Shown here piece by piece: positions 58,201 to 64,000 of a stretch of DNA of 64,000 nt. The DNA is taken from the NCBI GenBank assembly GCA_002633005.1, contig NMRA01000041.1, positions 328,685-392,684 on the forward strand, given 5' to 3'. The notes under the pieces are model-generated. The model saw only the letters and a program-made list of their open reading frames with translations, did not search any database and had not been told where the DNA came from. The translations under genes and the position numbers were made by a program. Origin of the DNA: Phoronis australis. Its lineage: Eukaryota; Phoronida; Phoronidae. Position 1 is the stretch's first letter; every line of letters starts with the position of its first letter.

Positions 58201-60810
58201 AAATGTAAAGATAACACGTATCAATTGTCACTTCGTGCTATACAAAGTGAGGCTGCGATATTGAGCCTGAGGGGGCAACTAGTCGGTGTCAAGCATGTGA
58301 GACAATGATTTATCCTGAAAACCACTGTCTGAGCTACCTGGCAGACATTTGCTGAGTTGAGGAGTTCAGTTAGGCATCTTGTTTGCCGTCTGAGTGTTGT
58401 TTGTAAGTGTTGGGACTATCACTACCCCGCTCATGTGGTTTCATTGTTTTGATGATCTCAGTTAATAGTCAGCAACCTGGACATTTTATCAGGTCGCATT
58501 CGGCAAATTGACGTTATGCTAAGCTTCAAGCCCAGCTTAGCCGAGGAAGTAAGTCACATCCTACTGATGGTGGTGTGAAATTGGAGCTTTGTTTCTACTT
58601 TCCATTCAGGTGTGTCCACATTGCTAATTTACCTGGAGCTCCATGAGAAGCAGTTCGTGGACAACATGAGACCAGTCTATGGTATGTGCAAGATTAAGTG
58701 TTACAGCGGTCCGCGGCAGTTACAGGAAATTGCCAAAAAGGTTTGTGAACTTTGCCACACATAATACTGAAGAATTATACCTTGTTGCTAAGTGCTCAAA
58801 AATCTCTAGGTTAGTGGAAGTTCACTCTACGGTAGCAAATGTTTTTAAATATTATTATTATTGCAATGCTTCTTCTGTAACATTCATCTCTAAGTAAACA
58901 CTACATTTCTTGTCATTTTTAATTAATTTGTTTTTGGCAGTTGAGCTTTGTTATACAAAATAACTGGGGTCATATTTTTCTACTTAAAAGTAATTGTTGA
59001 AGTCAGTTCAACTTCATGGTTATTGTGAGTGTGAATCTGTCATTAAATATCACAATTAATTTTGGGGTCTCTGGTGCAACGTGGTGAAGGCTTTGAAGAC
59101 TATTTTAAAATTCTTTTTTGTGGGAAGAACATTTTTTGTGAGAAGAGAATTCTTTTTGTTGGGAGAGAGAGAGGGAGGGAGGAAGGGAAAGAGAAGTACA
59201 TGATAGGGTGGCCATCAAGGGAACAGGCCACTAATAGATTTACCATATCGCAATCTCTTTTAATTTACAAACAAATGTCCTAGTAATTGTAAGGATTTTA
59301 ATTCCTAATTCAGTATTTTTGAATAGTTGTGTGTTTTCTCATTTTCAATAGCAGTTTCGTGTTAGTTTCTGTTTATTGCTCACATTTCACTTTGTGTATC
59401 CGTCTGTAATTTATTGTATTGTATTATAATTGTCTACTCTTTTAGTGTGTAATTATTATCAATCCTTTCTTTTTTGCTGTGTTGGTGCTCAGCTGCTAGT
59501 GGCCTGTGTTTACTAGCAACTCAATTGTTTTCTTTCTCAATGTGAATCACCTTTGGCTTGCAGTGCCCTCCAGTGGCTATCGCCATCGCTTTGGAAAAGA
59601 AAAAAGGCTTGTCTCACTGTCAGGTGTCAAGTCTGGAATTTAATGTGGTAGAGCTGAGTGACATGATGGGCTGGCAGTCTGGTCTTGTCAAACAAAACTT
59701 GAAACAGCTCTGCTGGAACGTGACAGAGCAAGGTAGGTTGAACTAAAGTGCAAAATAATAAAATGAAATGTCTCCAAAGGTCTTGCACCAGAAAAAATTA
59801 AACGGCACCGACAAATTACGTGTAGCTAGGCTGAAAGTTTAAGTGGACATTTTCCTGTTTGCAGTCGAATATGCAATTTGGGGATTATTGATGAATAGGA
59901 TAGAAAAACAGGGTTTTTTGTAGTTTTATTACAGTCAAGTTGCCGTTATCTGACGGTCATTTGCTGCAATCGAGGTTTGTGACTTCCATTTGAATTATTA
60001 TTACTTAAAATACTGTCTTATTAAAGGCGTGGGCTGAGTAGAGCATCCTGCTGCTACTGTGGAAATAGTTGATAGATGTTTTATTTCTTTGTTGCATAAT
60101 TATAAAAAACGTTTATGATTTAAATTTTTGGATTTGACTTTAGTCTAGAAGGCAAGGTACCAACTCTTTTTGTCAATTCTGACTATTGCAGCAACCCGTC
60201 GTGGTACAATTGTTGTCTCCTTGTACCTTACATGAAACTGATAATAAACACCGCAAGAAACGTATCATTTTCAGTGCATTGTGGGTGAATGTCAACTCTT
60301 GTTTCAATTCCTTAGTGTTGTGGTGTGTGAAAGCACCCAAAATTGCATGAATTCAAAGTTATGTGCCATGTAGCACACTGTAGTGTCTTGTACTTTGTCT
60401 TGCTCCACTGCAATTGTTCAGTAGTAAAATTGGCATCACATTTTAAGTTTAAACATTTTTGTACTTGTTTATGTCAGCACCCCATCGCATTAAAGTTGAT
60501 ACTGATGAGTAATGTTTTTACAACAGGTGTATGAAATGTGCACTTAAACAATTAGATATTAATCAACAAGTAATTGAATAGCTTTAAGTTAGTTTTTGAG
60601 CAAACTCTGTAGTCTGCTATCACCCTTGCCAGGTGCCCGTCGCAGCGGTGTGCTGGTGGAGTTCTCCGATTTGTGTTTTCACATGCGTGCACCGGGAGAC
60701 CTCACTGATGATGAGCTTGACATGGTCACAGACTACCTGTACCGCAGGGTAATGTCTCAGGAGTGTTCCCAGTTGAGTCAACTGCATTACCTGTATGAGA
60801 AACTGTCAAG
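35313..60810 (+). CDS. RECQL4: RECQL4 (RecQ4) DNA helicase, fourteen exons, incomplete at both ends
   Basis: RECQL4 is a nuclear 3'-5' DNA helicase with an N-terminal Sld2-like domain needed for replication origin firing, and it also acts in repair. Exons: 35313-36334, 36872-37056, 37945-38070, 39563-39679, 45128-45264, 45589-45858, 51117-51299, 53873-54023, 54530-54783, 55652-55783, 56663-56756, 58610-58740, 59564-59732, 60633-60810. All junctions agree in phase, giving about 1050 codons. The order Sld2-like region, CCHC knuckle, RecQ motifs I-VI and the C-terminal GHERAL and GVLVEFSDL segments is specific to RECQL4 among RecQ helicases. Missing are the first exon(s), an exon with the Q-motif/motif 0 between 39679 and 45128, and about 100 C-terminal residues past the window. 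Confidence 0.95.
36335..36871 (+). other. RECQL4 intron
   Basis: 537-bp AT-rich intron with acceptor 'cacattgctag'. Nothing else is recognised. Confidence 0.6.
36872..37056 (+). CDS. RECQL4: RECQL4 exon: conserved basic block and CCHC zinc knuckle
   Basis: Encodes [15 protein letters not shown] and a Lys/Gln-rich block ([10 protein letters not shown]), both typical of RECQL4. They are followed by the zinc knuckle [14 protein letters not shown], an exact C-x2-C-x4-H-x4-C that binds nucleic acid. In human RECQL4 this knuckle is degenerate; here all four ligands are present. Confidence 0.94.
37057..37944 (+). other. RECQL4 intron with a GC-rich hairpin
   Basis: 888-bp intron that is AT-rich except for a GC-rich island at 37321-37470, which contains a strong hairpin listed separately. 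Confidence 0.6.
37381..37456 (+). other. Intronic hairpin, possible structured RNA
   Basis: Arms 37381-37404 and 37433-37456 pair over 24 positions with about four imperfect pairs; the ends are 'ctgggccc' and 'gggcccag' and the loop is about 28 nt. A smaller hairpin 'gctgcc...ggcagc' lies at 37324-37344. The size suits a microRNA precursor, but a repeat-derived hairpin is equally possible. Confidence 0.5.
37945..38070 (+). CDS. RECQL4: RECQL4 exon: linker before the helicase domain
   Basis: 126 bases, phase 1 at both ends. The acidic/polar sequence ([18 protein letters not shown]) has low conservation. It is placed by phase agreement, good splice sites and position between two secure exons. 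Confidence 0.8.
38071..39562 (+). other. RECQL4 intron with a diverged CTCF-like repeat
   Basis: 1.5-kb intron. From about 38700 to 39520 it resembles an old copy of the repeat at 43128-43970: 'gcgcccacatata' near the start and 'gcacaacatttgcaatgcat' near the end. Confidence 0.55.
39563..39679 (+). CDS. RECQL4: RECQL4 exon: linker before the helicase domain
   Basis: 117 bases, phase 1 at both ends. It encodes a Pro-rich acidic linker ([18 protein letters not shown]). Splice sites 'tctgttag' and gaag|gtaaac. It is accepted on phase and position; the sequence itself is not diagnostic. Confidence 0.75.
41085..41585 (+). repeat. Interspersed repeat with about three 145-bp subunits
   Basis: Subunits share 'aaaatcgactggtgccg', 'tttcatcatgatctg' and 'agcagtttttgagataatt'-like blocks at about 41100, 41230 and 41385. 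The end is a degenerate 'gacagac' run (41480-41560). No coding capacity is recognised. Confidence 0.7.
41700..41745 (+). repeat. 15-bp triplication
   Basis: Three exact copies of 'caccaggtgtctgtc'. Each contains a cag|gtgtct that resembles a weak splice donor. Confidence 0.85.
42945..43121 (+). repeat. 57-bp tandem repeat, about three copies
   Basis: Copies start at 42945, 43002, 43059 and (partial) 43116, each with 'ccattttctaactcac' and 'taaggatggccatgtc'. It is open in one frame by chance of the 57-bp (3 x 19) period. Confidence 0.9.
43128..43970 (+). repeat. CTCF-like-motif repeat, fuller copy
   Basis: Starts with a small palindrome 'gcgcccacatatttgtgg' then 'acgcattatgccgtcatc', contains boxes 'acctagtggcaattt' (43302) and 'cacctagtggccattt' (43443), and ends in 'aaagcacaccatttgcaatg' and 'ttgctctcgtctatt'. 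It serves as reference for the copies elsewhere in the window. Confidence 0.85.
44308..45060 (-). mobile_element. LINE 3' end (5'-truncated copy 1)
   Basis: On the - strand a frame reads [20 protein letters not shown] and then [11 protein letters not shown], preceded by CTFCSDHKD. This is the C-terminal Cys/His end of reverse transcriptases of the CR1/L2/Jockey kind. It has stops and is not functional. It shares its first 598 bp (44308-44905) with 48085-48682 at about 98% identity, but extends further 5'. Confidence 0.75.
45128..45264 (+). CDS. RECQL4: RECQL4 exon: helicase motif I (Walker A)
   Basis: 137 bases, phase 1 to 0. It encodes [20 protein letters not shown], with Walker A TGGGKS that binds ATP, and [12 protein letters not shown] (motif Ia). 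Donor CAG|gtatat. Confidence 0.95.
45265..45588 (+). other. RECQL4 intron
   Basis: 324-bp intron with nothing further recognised. Acceptor 'ctaacttttcag'. Confidence 0.6.
45589..45858 (+). CDS. RECQL4: RECQL4 exon: motif II DEAH
   Basis: 90 codons in phase 0. Contains [20 protein letters not shown], with the DEAH Walker B box and the aromatic-rich loop after it, and ends with LRVCK. A Gly-rich insert ([10 protein letters not shown]) precedes it at the place where RECQL4 proteins vary. Confidence 0.96.
46026..46190 (+). mobile_element. tRNA-derived SINE-like element
   Basis: 'gtggcctaatgagaaa' resembles a polymerase III A box and 'gggtttgagtcccac' is a good B box with a perfect 5-bp T stem. 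Ends 'ggcagtgt' and 'acactgct' pair as an acceptor stem. A non-tRNA tail follows. It is not a functional tRNA because the D loop and spacing are irregular. Confidence 0.6.
48085..48683 (-). mobile_element. LINE 3' end (5'-truncated copy 2)
   Basis: Near-identical to 44308-44905 over the shared 3' part but stopping earlier at the 5' side. That pattern, one common 3' end and different 5' ends, is typical of LINE insertions. Confidence 0.72.
48950..49200. repeat. Foldback-type repeat related to 62881-63330
   Basis: Shares 'cagtctttattccatt' (inverted) near its start and 'aagtgtcgtgtatttaatca' and 'cttgctccctaagtacag' near its end with the element at 62881-63330. The - strand contains CTGATGAGTGTCGAAC. 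Confidence 0.55.
49209..49660 (+). repeat. CTCF-like-motif repeat copy
   Basis: Begins 'atgcgcccacatatttat' and has boxes 'gcccctagtggcaatttt' (49395), 'gccatctagtggtcattt' (49540) and 'gtgccccctagtggcaat' (49625). Confidence 0.8.
50865..51116 (+). repeat. CTCF-like-motif repeat ending at a RECQL4 exon
   Basis: Contains 'gcgccacctagtggtcattt' (50970) and ends in 'aaagcacaccgtttacgata' and 'tttgctcttgttaag', matching the end of the copy at 43128-43970. The last AG is the acceptor of the exon at 51117. Confidence 0.8.
51117..51299 (+). CDS. RECQL4: RECQL4 exon: motif III
   Basis: 61 codons in phase 0. Encodes [20 protein letters not shown] (motif III) and [17 protein letters not shown]. The acceptor AG lies in repeat-derived sequence. 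Its 3' part reappears at 51961-52029 beyond a single-N seam; that copy is treated as a haplotype or assembly duplicate. Confidence 0.95.
51232..52302. repeat. Duplicated exon end and intron start around seam 51960
   Basis: 51232 to about 51568 and 51961 to about 52302 are near-identical and both include the end of the motif III exon and its donor. Unlike the other seams, the left copy continues with about 390 bp of different sequence, including a tandem array, before the N. That suggests two alleles with and without an insertion, or a misjoin. Confidence 0.8.
51640..51959 (+). repeat. Diverged tandem repeat of about 90 bp
   Basis: Units begin with 'cgcttaagtttaagaat', 'cgcttgaatttaagcat', 'tgcttaaatttaagaat' and 'cgcttaaacttaaga' at 51671, 51767, 51858 and 51945. 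Cut by the N at 51960. Confidence 0.8.
52303..53872 (+). other. RECQL4 intron, later part
   Basis: AT-rich intron sequence. Only a THAP-like fragment on the - strand (53385-53560) is recognised. The acceptor is 'acttgtcttcag'. Confidence 0.55.
53385..53560 (-). pseudogene. THAP-like zinc finger fragment
   Basis: The frame reads CCAVGCNSN, then [20 protein letters not shown]. The Cys pair, the FFTFP core and the following basic helix resemble the first half of a THAP domain, the DNA-binding module of P-element-like transposases and of many host proteins. A stop follows before the second Cys-His pair. Another short - strand frame follows at 53136-53333. Probably a transposon remnant. Confidence 0.45.
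53873..54023 (+). CDS. RECQL4: RECQL4 exon: motif IV region
   Basis: 50 codons plus one base. [20 protein letters not shown] is the conserved start of RecQ domain 2. The exon ends in a Lys/Gly tail (GKKGKK) at donor gttagt. Confidence 0.95.
54024..54529 (+). other. RECQL4 intron
   Basis: 506-bp intron with nothing further recognised. Acceptor 'ctttcatccgtag'. Confidence 0.6.
54530..54783 (+). CDS. RECQL4: RECQL4 exon: motifs V and VI
   Basis: 254 bases, phase 1 to 0. Contains [27 protein letters not shown] (motif V) and [17 protein letters not shown] (motif VI with the arginine finger). This completes the helicase core. Confidence 0.97.
55015..55119 (+). repeat. 34-bp tandem repeat, three copies
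   Basis: 'atgaatatgaaataaaaact' recurs at 55021, 55055 and 55089; the third copy has a small insertion. Confidence 0.88.
55190..55268 (+). repeat. GTA/GCA triplet microsatellite
   Basis: A run of gta passes into a run of gca. It lies in an intron, so it does not encode protein here. Confidence 0.92.
55652..55783 (+). CDS. RECQL4: RECQL4 exon: after the helicase core
   Basis: 44 codons in phase 0. [17 protein letters not shown] and [14 protein letters not shown] match the RECQL4 region after motif VI, including the start of the Cys-containing zinc-binding part. Confidence 0.94.
55784..56662 (+). other. RECQL4 intron
   Basis: 879-bp intron. Contains a tRNA-like hairpin (55927-56022) and a short GTAT microsatellite (56285-56330). 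Confidence 0.6.
55927..56022 (+). repeat. tRNA-like hairpin element
   Basis: 'aaaagatttctgtcccaa' at the left is mirrored by 'ttggggcagaaatctttt' at the right, an 18-bp stem. Between them lies 'ggttcgagtacc', close to a tRNA B box. The inner arms do not fold as a proper T arm, so it is probably a tRNA-derived mobile sequence, not a tRNA gene. Confidence 0.55.
56663..56756 (+). CDS. RECQL4: RECQL4 exon: GHERAL block
   Basis: 31 codons plus one base. [20 protein letters not shown] matches a block unique to RECQL4 in its C-terminal domain. Confidence 0.93.
56757..58609 (+). other. RECQL4 intron
   Basis: 1.85-kb AT-rich intron with no gene or clear repeat recognised. Acceptor 'tttccattcag'. Confidence 0.6.
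58610..58740 (+). CDS. RECQL4: RECQL4 exon: TLLIYLELH block
   Basis: 131 bases, phase 1 to 0. Encodes [15 protein letters not shown] and [19 protein letters not shown], both conserved in RECQL4. An earlier GTATGT at 58682 could act as donor but would remove the conserved second half, so the donor at 58741 (gtttgt) is used. Confidence 0.92.
58741..59563 (+). other. RECQL4 intron
   Basis: 823-bp intron with a purine-rich run at 59158-59197. Nothing else recognised. Confidence 0.6.
59564..59732 (+). CDS. RECQL4: RECQL4 exon: winged-helix-like region
   Basis: 56 codons plus one base. [29 protein letters not shown] and LKQLCWN match the RECQL4 C-terminal region that resembles a winged helix. Acceptor 'tttggcttgcag'. 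Confidence 0.94.
59733..60632 (+). other. RECQL4 intron
   Basis: 900-bp intron with nothing recognised. Acceptor 'atcacccttgccag'. Confidence 0.6.
60633..60810 (+). CDS. RECQL4: RECQL4 exon: GVLVEFSDL block
   Basis: 178 bases, phase 1 to 2. [20 protein letters not shown] and [11 protein letters not shown] are highly conserved in RECQL4. It ends at donor AAG|gtgagt. The remaining exon(s), about 100 residues in human, are not visible before 64000. Confidence 0.94.
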
Positions 60811-62504
60811 GTGAGTTGAAAAAAGACTCCAGGGAAATACACTTAAAGACAATCTGGATGTCAAATTGCAAAAGTAGTTACCGTATTCACCCGAATAACC
60901 ACCCATGCCCCTATAAGCGTCCCCCTCTCGTTTTCAGACTTTGCTAAAATAAGTGCCCAGCCCATGAACGTGTACGTGCGAAAAATACCTTATCTGCAGT
61001 CCTAAAATTTTACTGCAACATCTTCAATTTATCAATAATATCCGACAGTTCTGAAAAAATCATTGTGCACGGAGTTTGTACACCACGAGCCTTGCCGCGA
61101 TGTCGGTGTTAAGCCGTGACTATACACTTCAAACTTCCTCCGTGAACGCAAAAGTTCTGCTGATCTTGCGAGGAATGTGTCCCACTATGGTCTGGCCTTT
61201 CAGAGCAGATGCAGCGTACTTGTCAACGGGATTGTATTGTCTGTTTCCTGCCCTCCAAATTTCTTTGTACACGGGAAAACCGCTAATCGAAGATTAATAA
61301 AAAAAATTGACCGCTGTTAAAAGCACGTGGCCTGGAAGCGCACACTACATGTACCTGTCATCAAAGACATATAGCCAGGAGCTATCCATTCATGAAATGG
61401 GTAGCATAGAATCGGCAAGAAATGAACATTTGGCACTAATTTCCAACAGTTTCTAACACCATCAAAATTTTTGCGTTATTTTTAAGAGGGGTTGTTTTAT
61501 TAATCATAACTGGTGTTTTTAAAGCCAAATATCCAATAAAATGACCACTGACAGCGAATGCTTACACACGCTTCAACCAAAAAAACTGTCAGACAGTCAG
61601 GTACGCATCCAGAAACACGGTGACTAATGTGTGGGTCTTACCGAGACAATTGTCGAACGTTTTTCAGCAGATGAGACCAGCAAGTGCTGAATCAAACATG
61701 TTCTGCTTTACTGCTGTGCTAATTTCTTTTACATACAATGCACATCTAGGTCGTTAGATTGTGTACTCTGGCAAATGAACTCTAGTGACATGCACACGCT
61801 CGCTTACTCACATAGTACGCAGACGAACTTCAAAACAAACATCACGTGACAACATCATGTGTGTTCGTCCAAAGATTTTTCTCGTGTTGCCGGGTAGGCC
61901 TGTACAGTCACAGATTACACCATCTAGCACAGATATGGACTTAACCTGACATTAATGCCGACTCCACGGGAACTTAAAAATCTTAGGGATGCTATTTGAA
62001 AAACTTATAAGGAAGATTTCGGGTAATTTGCTTGAGTTGAAGCTATTTTTGTTCAAGCACTCAAGTTGCCATATTGACGATTGCAAGGCAGTTAGTCGTC
62101 GAGGATTTTAGCACAATTTTAATCTGTCAAATGATCGTAATTTAACAACAAAGTTTGATAGCAATGCACCACAATTTTGTAGAAAGTCTGTCGTAGGTTA
62201 CAGATACGTCACAGAGCATAAATATGATGAATCTTAGCTTCCGATTTCACCATTTGGGAGACATTATAGGCATTACATGTAACTATGTCAATTCCATGGG
62301 AGGATGGGTTGCTTAAATTTATTTCAAATGATGGCACAGTTTTATGGTCTGTCATTTTTCATGCTATTTTACGGTGAGATTTAAATTGGGTAGCTTGTCA
62401 GTCTGATACTCTAACATGATCGAAACTGCTGAATCAGATGGTTGATGAAATAACCAACGGGAATGTGCTAGAAGTGTTAATAGGTCCTAAACTGTTTGCA
62501 GGAT
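60811..62504 (+). other. RECQL4 intron, repeats
   Basis: Begins with 'accgtattcacccgaataac', a sequence style common in dispersed invertebrate repeats. 61790-62165 is a diverged copy of 47750-48084 (shared 'gtgtgttcgtccaaagattt' and 'gatcgtaatttaacaac'). No exon found. Confidence 0.55.
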
Positions 62505-64000
62505 CTTTGCTAAATTCAGCTAGTGTATTTATATGATGTTGACAACCAATGACAACAGTTTTCGGACGGATCTGACTACCTGAAAGCCCCGTAGTGGCAG
62601 TTTTAGTTTTTATGCACCCACATATTTTTATGTGGACGCATTATGCCGTCATCTGCGTCTGTCCGGGCGGCGTCTGCTGCTCTATCTCCAAAACCAATTG
62701 ACGTATGCTCATGAAATTTTCCACGTGTTCCTTTCATTAATAGGACGGCATGAGCGAACTTTCGGATGGATCCGACTATTGGTGTGCCCCCTAGTGGCAG
62801 TTTTAGTTTTTTACGTTTACCTCTGTATCTTCAAAGGTCCTCAAGGTATTTTCATGAAATTTGGTATATAGGCATCTATTATTCCGTTGCGTTCATACTT
62901 TCTGAACAAAACTCTACTCTCTACTGAACATAGATACAGTAACTGACCAAGCGACATAATTAAATGAGCAGCAAACAGGGTCGCGCCGCATGTTACACTT
63001 GTTTGCGTGACTTTCCTGTTACCCCAATTCATTAGTCATTCTTTGCAGTATTTCACACACGCCGTGTCTCACTGTGTGTGTCGTCAGCTTATACTCTGTG
63101 GTGGCATTACTGCGTCATTTTATCTTCACTTGAGAATGAAACAAGTATGTTTCGAAATATCGTGTGTCTTTTAATTATGTCGCTTGATCAGTTACTGTAT
63201 CTATGTTCAGTAGAGAGTAGAGTTTTGTTCAGAAAGTATGAACGCAACGGAATAAAGACCGTGAACAGTGAAAAGTGTCGTGCATTCAACAAATTCTGTA
63301 TAACAGAAAACTTGCTCCCGAAGTACAGTCAGGCATCTATTAGTGAAACGACGAAATCCTTCCGTCTTCGGATGGATTCGACGTAGTTTGCGCCACTTAG
63401 TGGCCATTTTTACTGTTTTCGAGCCTCTTTTTTGACGTCCACCCCTCTATCAACCAAACCGCTCTAAACATGATTGTGAAAGTTGGCATGTATGTTGAAC
63501 TATGAAGAGGACGGTTGACGATGATTTTCCGATGACTTCAACTACTGTCGCACCGCCTAGTGGCAGTTTTGTTTTTTTTTGCGCCTATGGCTTTATCTCC
63601 TAAACTGTTTTGCCGCAACTTTACGAAATTTAGAAAGTGCATTTATATGATGTTGACAATGGAGGACGACGACTTTCGGACAGTTCTGACTACTGGTGTG
63701 CCACCTAGTGGCAATTTTATTTTTTTTACATTTTCCTCTGTATCTTCAAAGGTCCTCAATGTATTTTCATAGAATTTGACGTACAGGCTTCTGTTAGTGA
63801 GGTGACGCTATCTTTTCACTTTCAGATGGATTCGACCTATTTTGTGCCACCTAGTGGCCATTTTTACTGTTTTCGAGTCTGTTTTTGGCGTCCACCCCTC
63901 TATAGACCAAACAGCTTTCAGGATAATTGTGAAAATTGGCATGTTTGTTTTTACTATGAAGTGGACGGCTGACGATGATTTTCCATTGACTTCGACTACT
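62505..64000 (+). repeat. CTCF-like-motif repeat, array at the right end
   Basis: Two or more units of about 450 bp, interrupted by a foldback element at 62881-63330. Boxes lie at about 62588, 62786, 63394, 63555, 63700 and 63848. A 'gcacccacatatttttatgt' start occurs at about 62614. It continues past the window. Confidence 0.85.
62881..63330. mobile_element. Foldback element with 11-bp target duplication
   Basis: Arms 62881-62963 and 63171-63253 are 83-bp inverted copies with one mismatch. The element interrupts the repeat unit and is flanked by 'aggcatctatt' at 62870-62880 and 63331-63341, a target-site duplication. It ends in 'cttgctcccgaagtacagtc'. No protein is encoded. Confidence 0.8.

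Overview
The window is nuclear DNA of an animal, most likely a marine invertebrate. It holds two intron-rich animal genes on the + strand, a large LTR retrotransposon block on the - strand between them, and many AT-rich interspersed and tandem repeats. There are no bacterial features. The species cannot be fixed from the sequence alone. The mix of repeats fits a deuterostome invertebrate or a lophotrochozoan.

Left (2177-15657): nine coding exons of a TRIM23 (ARD1) orthologue, with RING, two B-boxes, a coiled coil and a C-terminal ARF GTPase. All exon junctions agree in phase. About 548 codons are recovered, and only the short exon with the initiator Met is missing. Two introns begin with tandem arrays that copy the 5' splice site.

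Middle (16651-33095): an unmerged 791-bp overlap with a gap, a large palindrome, then a Ty3/gypsy-type element family on the - strand. Copy A (19141-about 23136) is a short, internally deleted derivative. Copy B (23138-32628) carries gag (two CCHC knuckles), protease/RT/RNase H, integrase in a separate overlapping frame, a retrovirus-like Env with furin site, coiled coil and transmembrane anchor, and an extra small ORF 3' of env. That ORF looks like a retropepsin that has lost its DTG triad. It differs strongly between copies A and B although its flanks are nearly identical, and 3' splice sites precede both env and this ORF. It is the most novel-looking item in the window. A second palindrome begins exactly at the outer end of the right LTR.

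Right (35313-60810): fourteen exons of a RECQL4 orthologue (about 1050 codons) with a Sld2-like region, CCHC zinc knuckle, complete helicase motifs I-VI and the RECQL4-specific C-terminal region. The N-terminal exon(s), the Q-motif exon expected between 39679 and 45128, and the last exons (beyond 64000) were not found. The introns hold a 445-455-bp-period repeat rich in CTCF-like motifs, two LINE 3' ends, tRNA-like elements, foldback elements and a THAP-like fragment.

Single-N positions (8731, 23137, 23673, 25587, 26973, 51960) and N runs (17442-17489, 31449-31866) are assembly seams. Four of them sit between near-identical copies (17442-17489, 23673, 25587, 26973), which indicates unmerged contig ends or haplotypes rather than true duplications.
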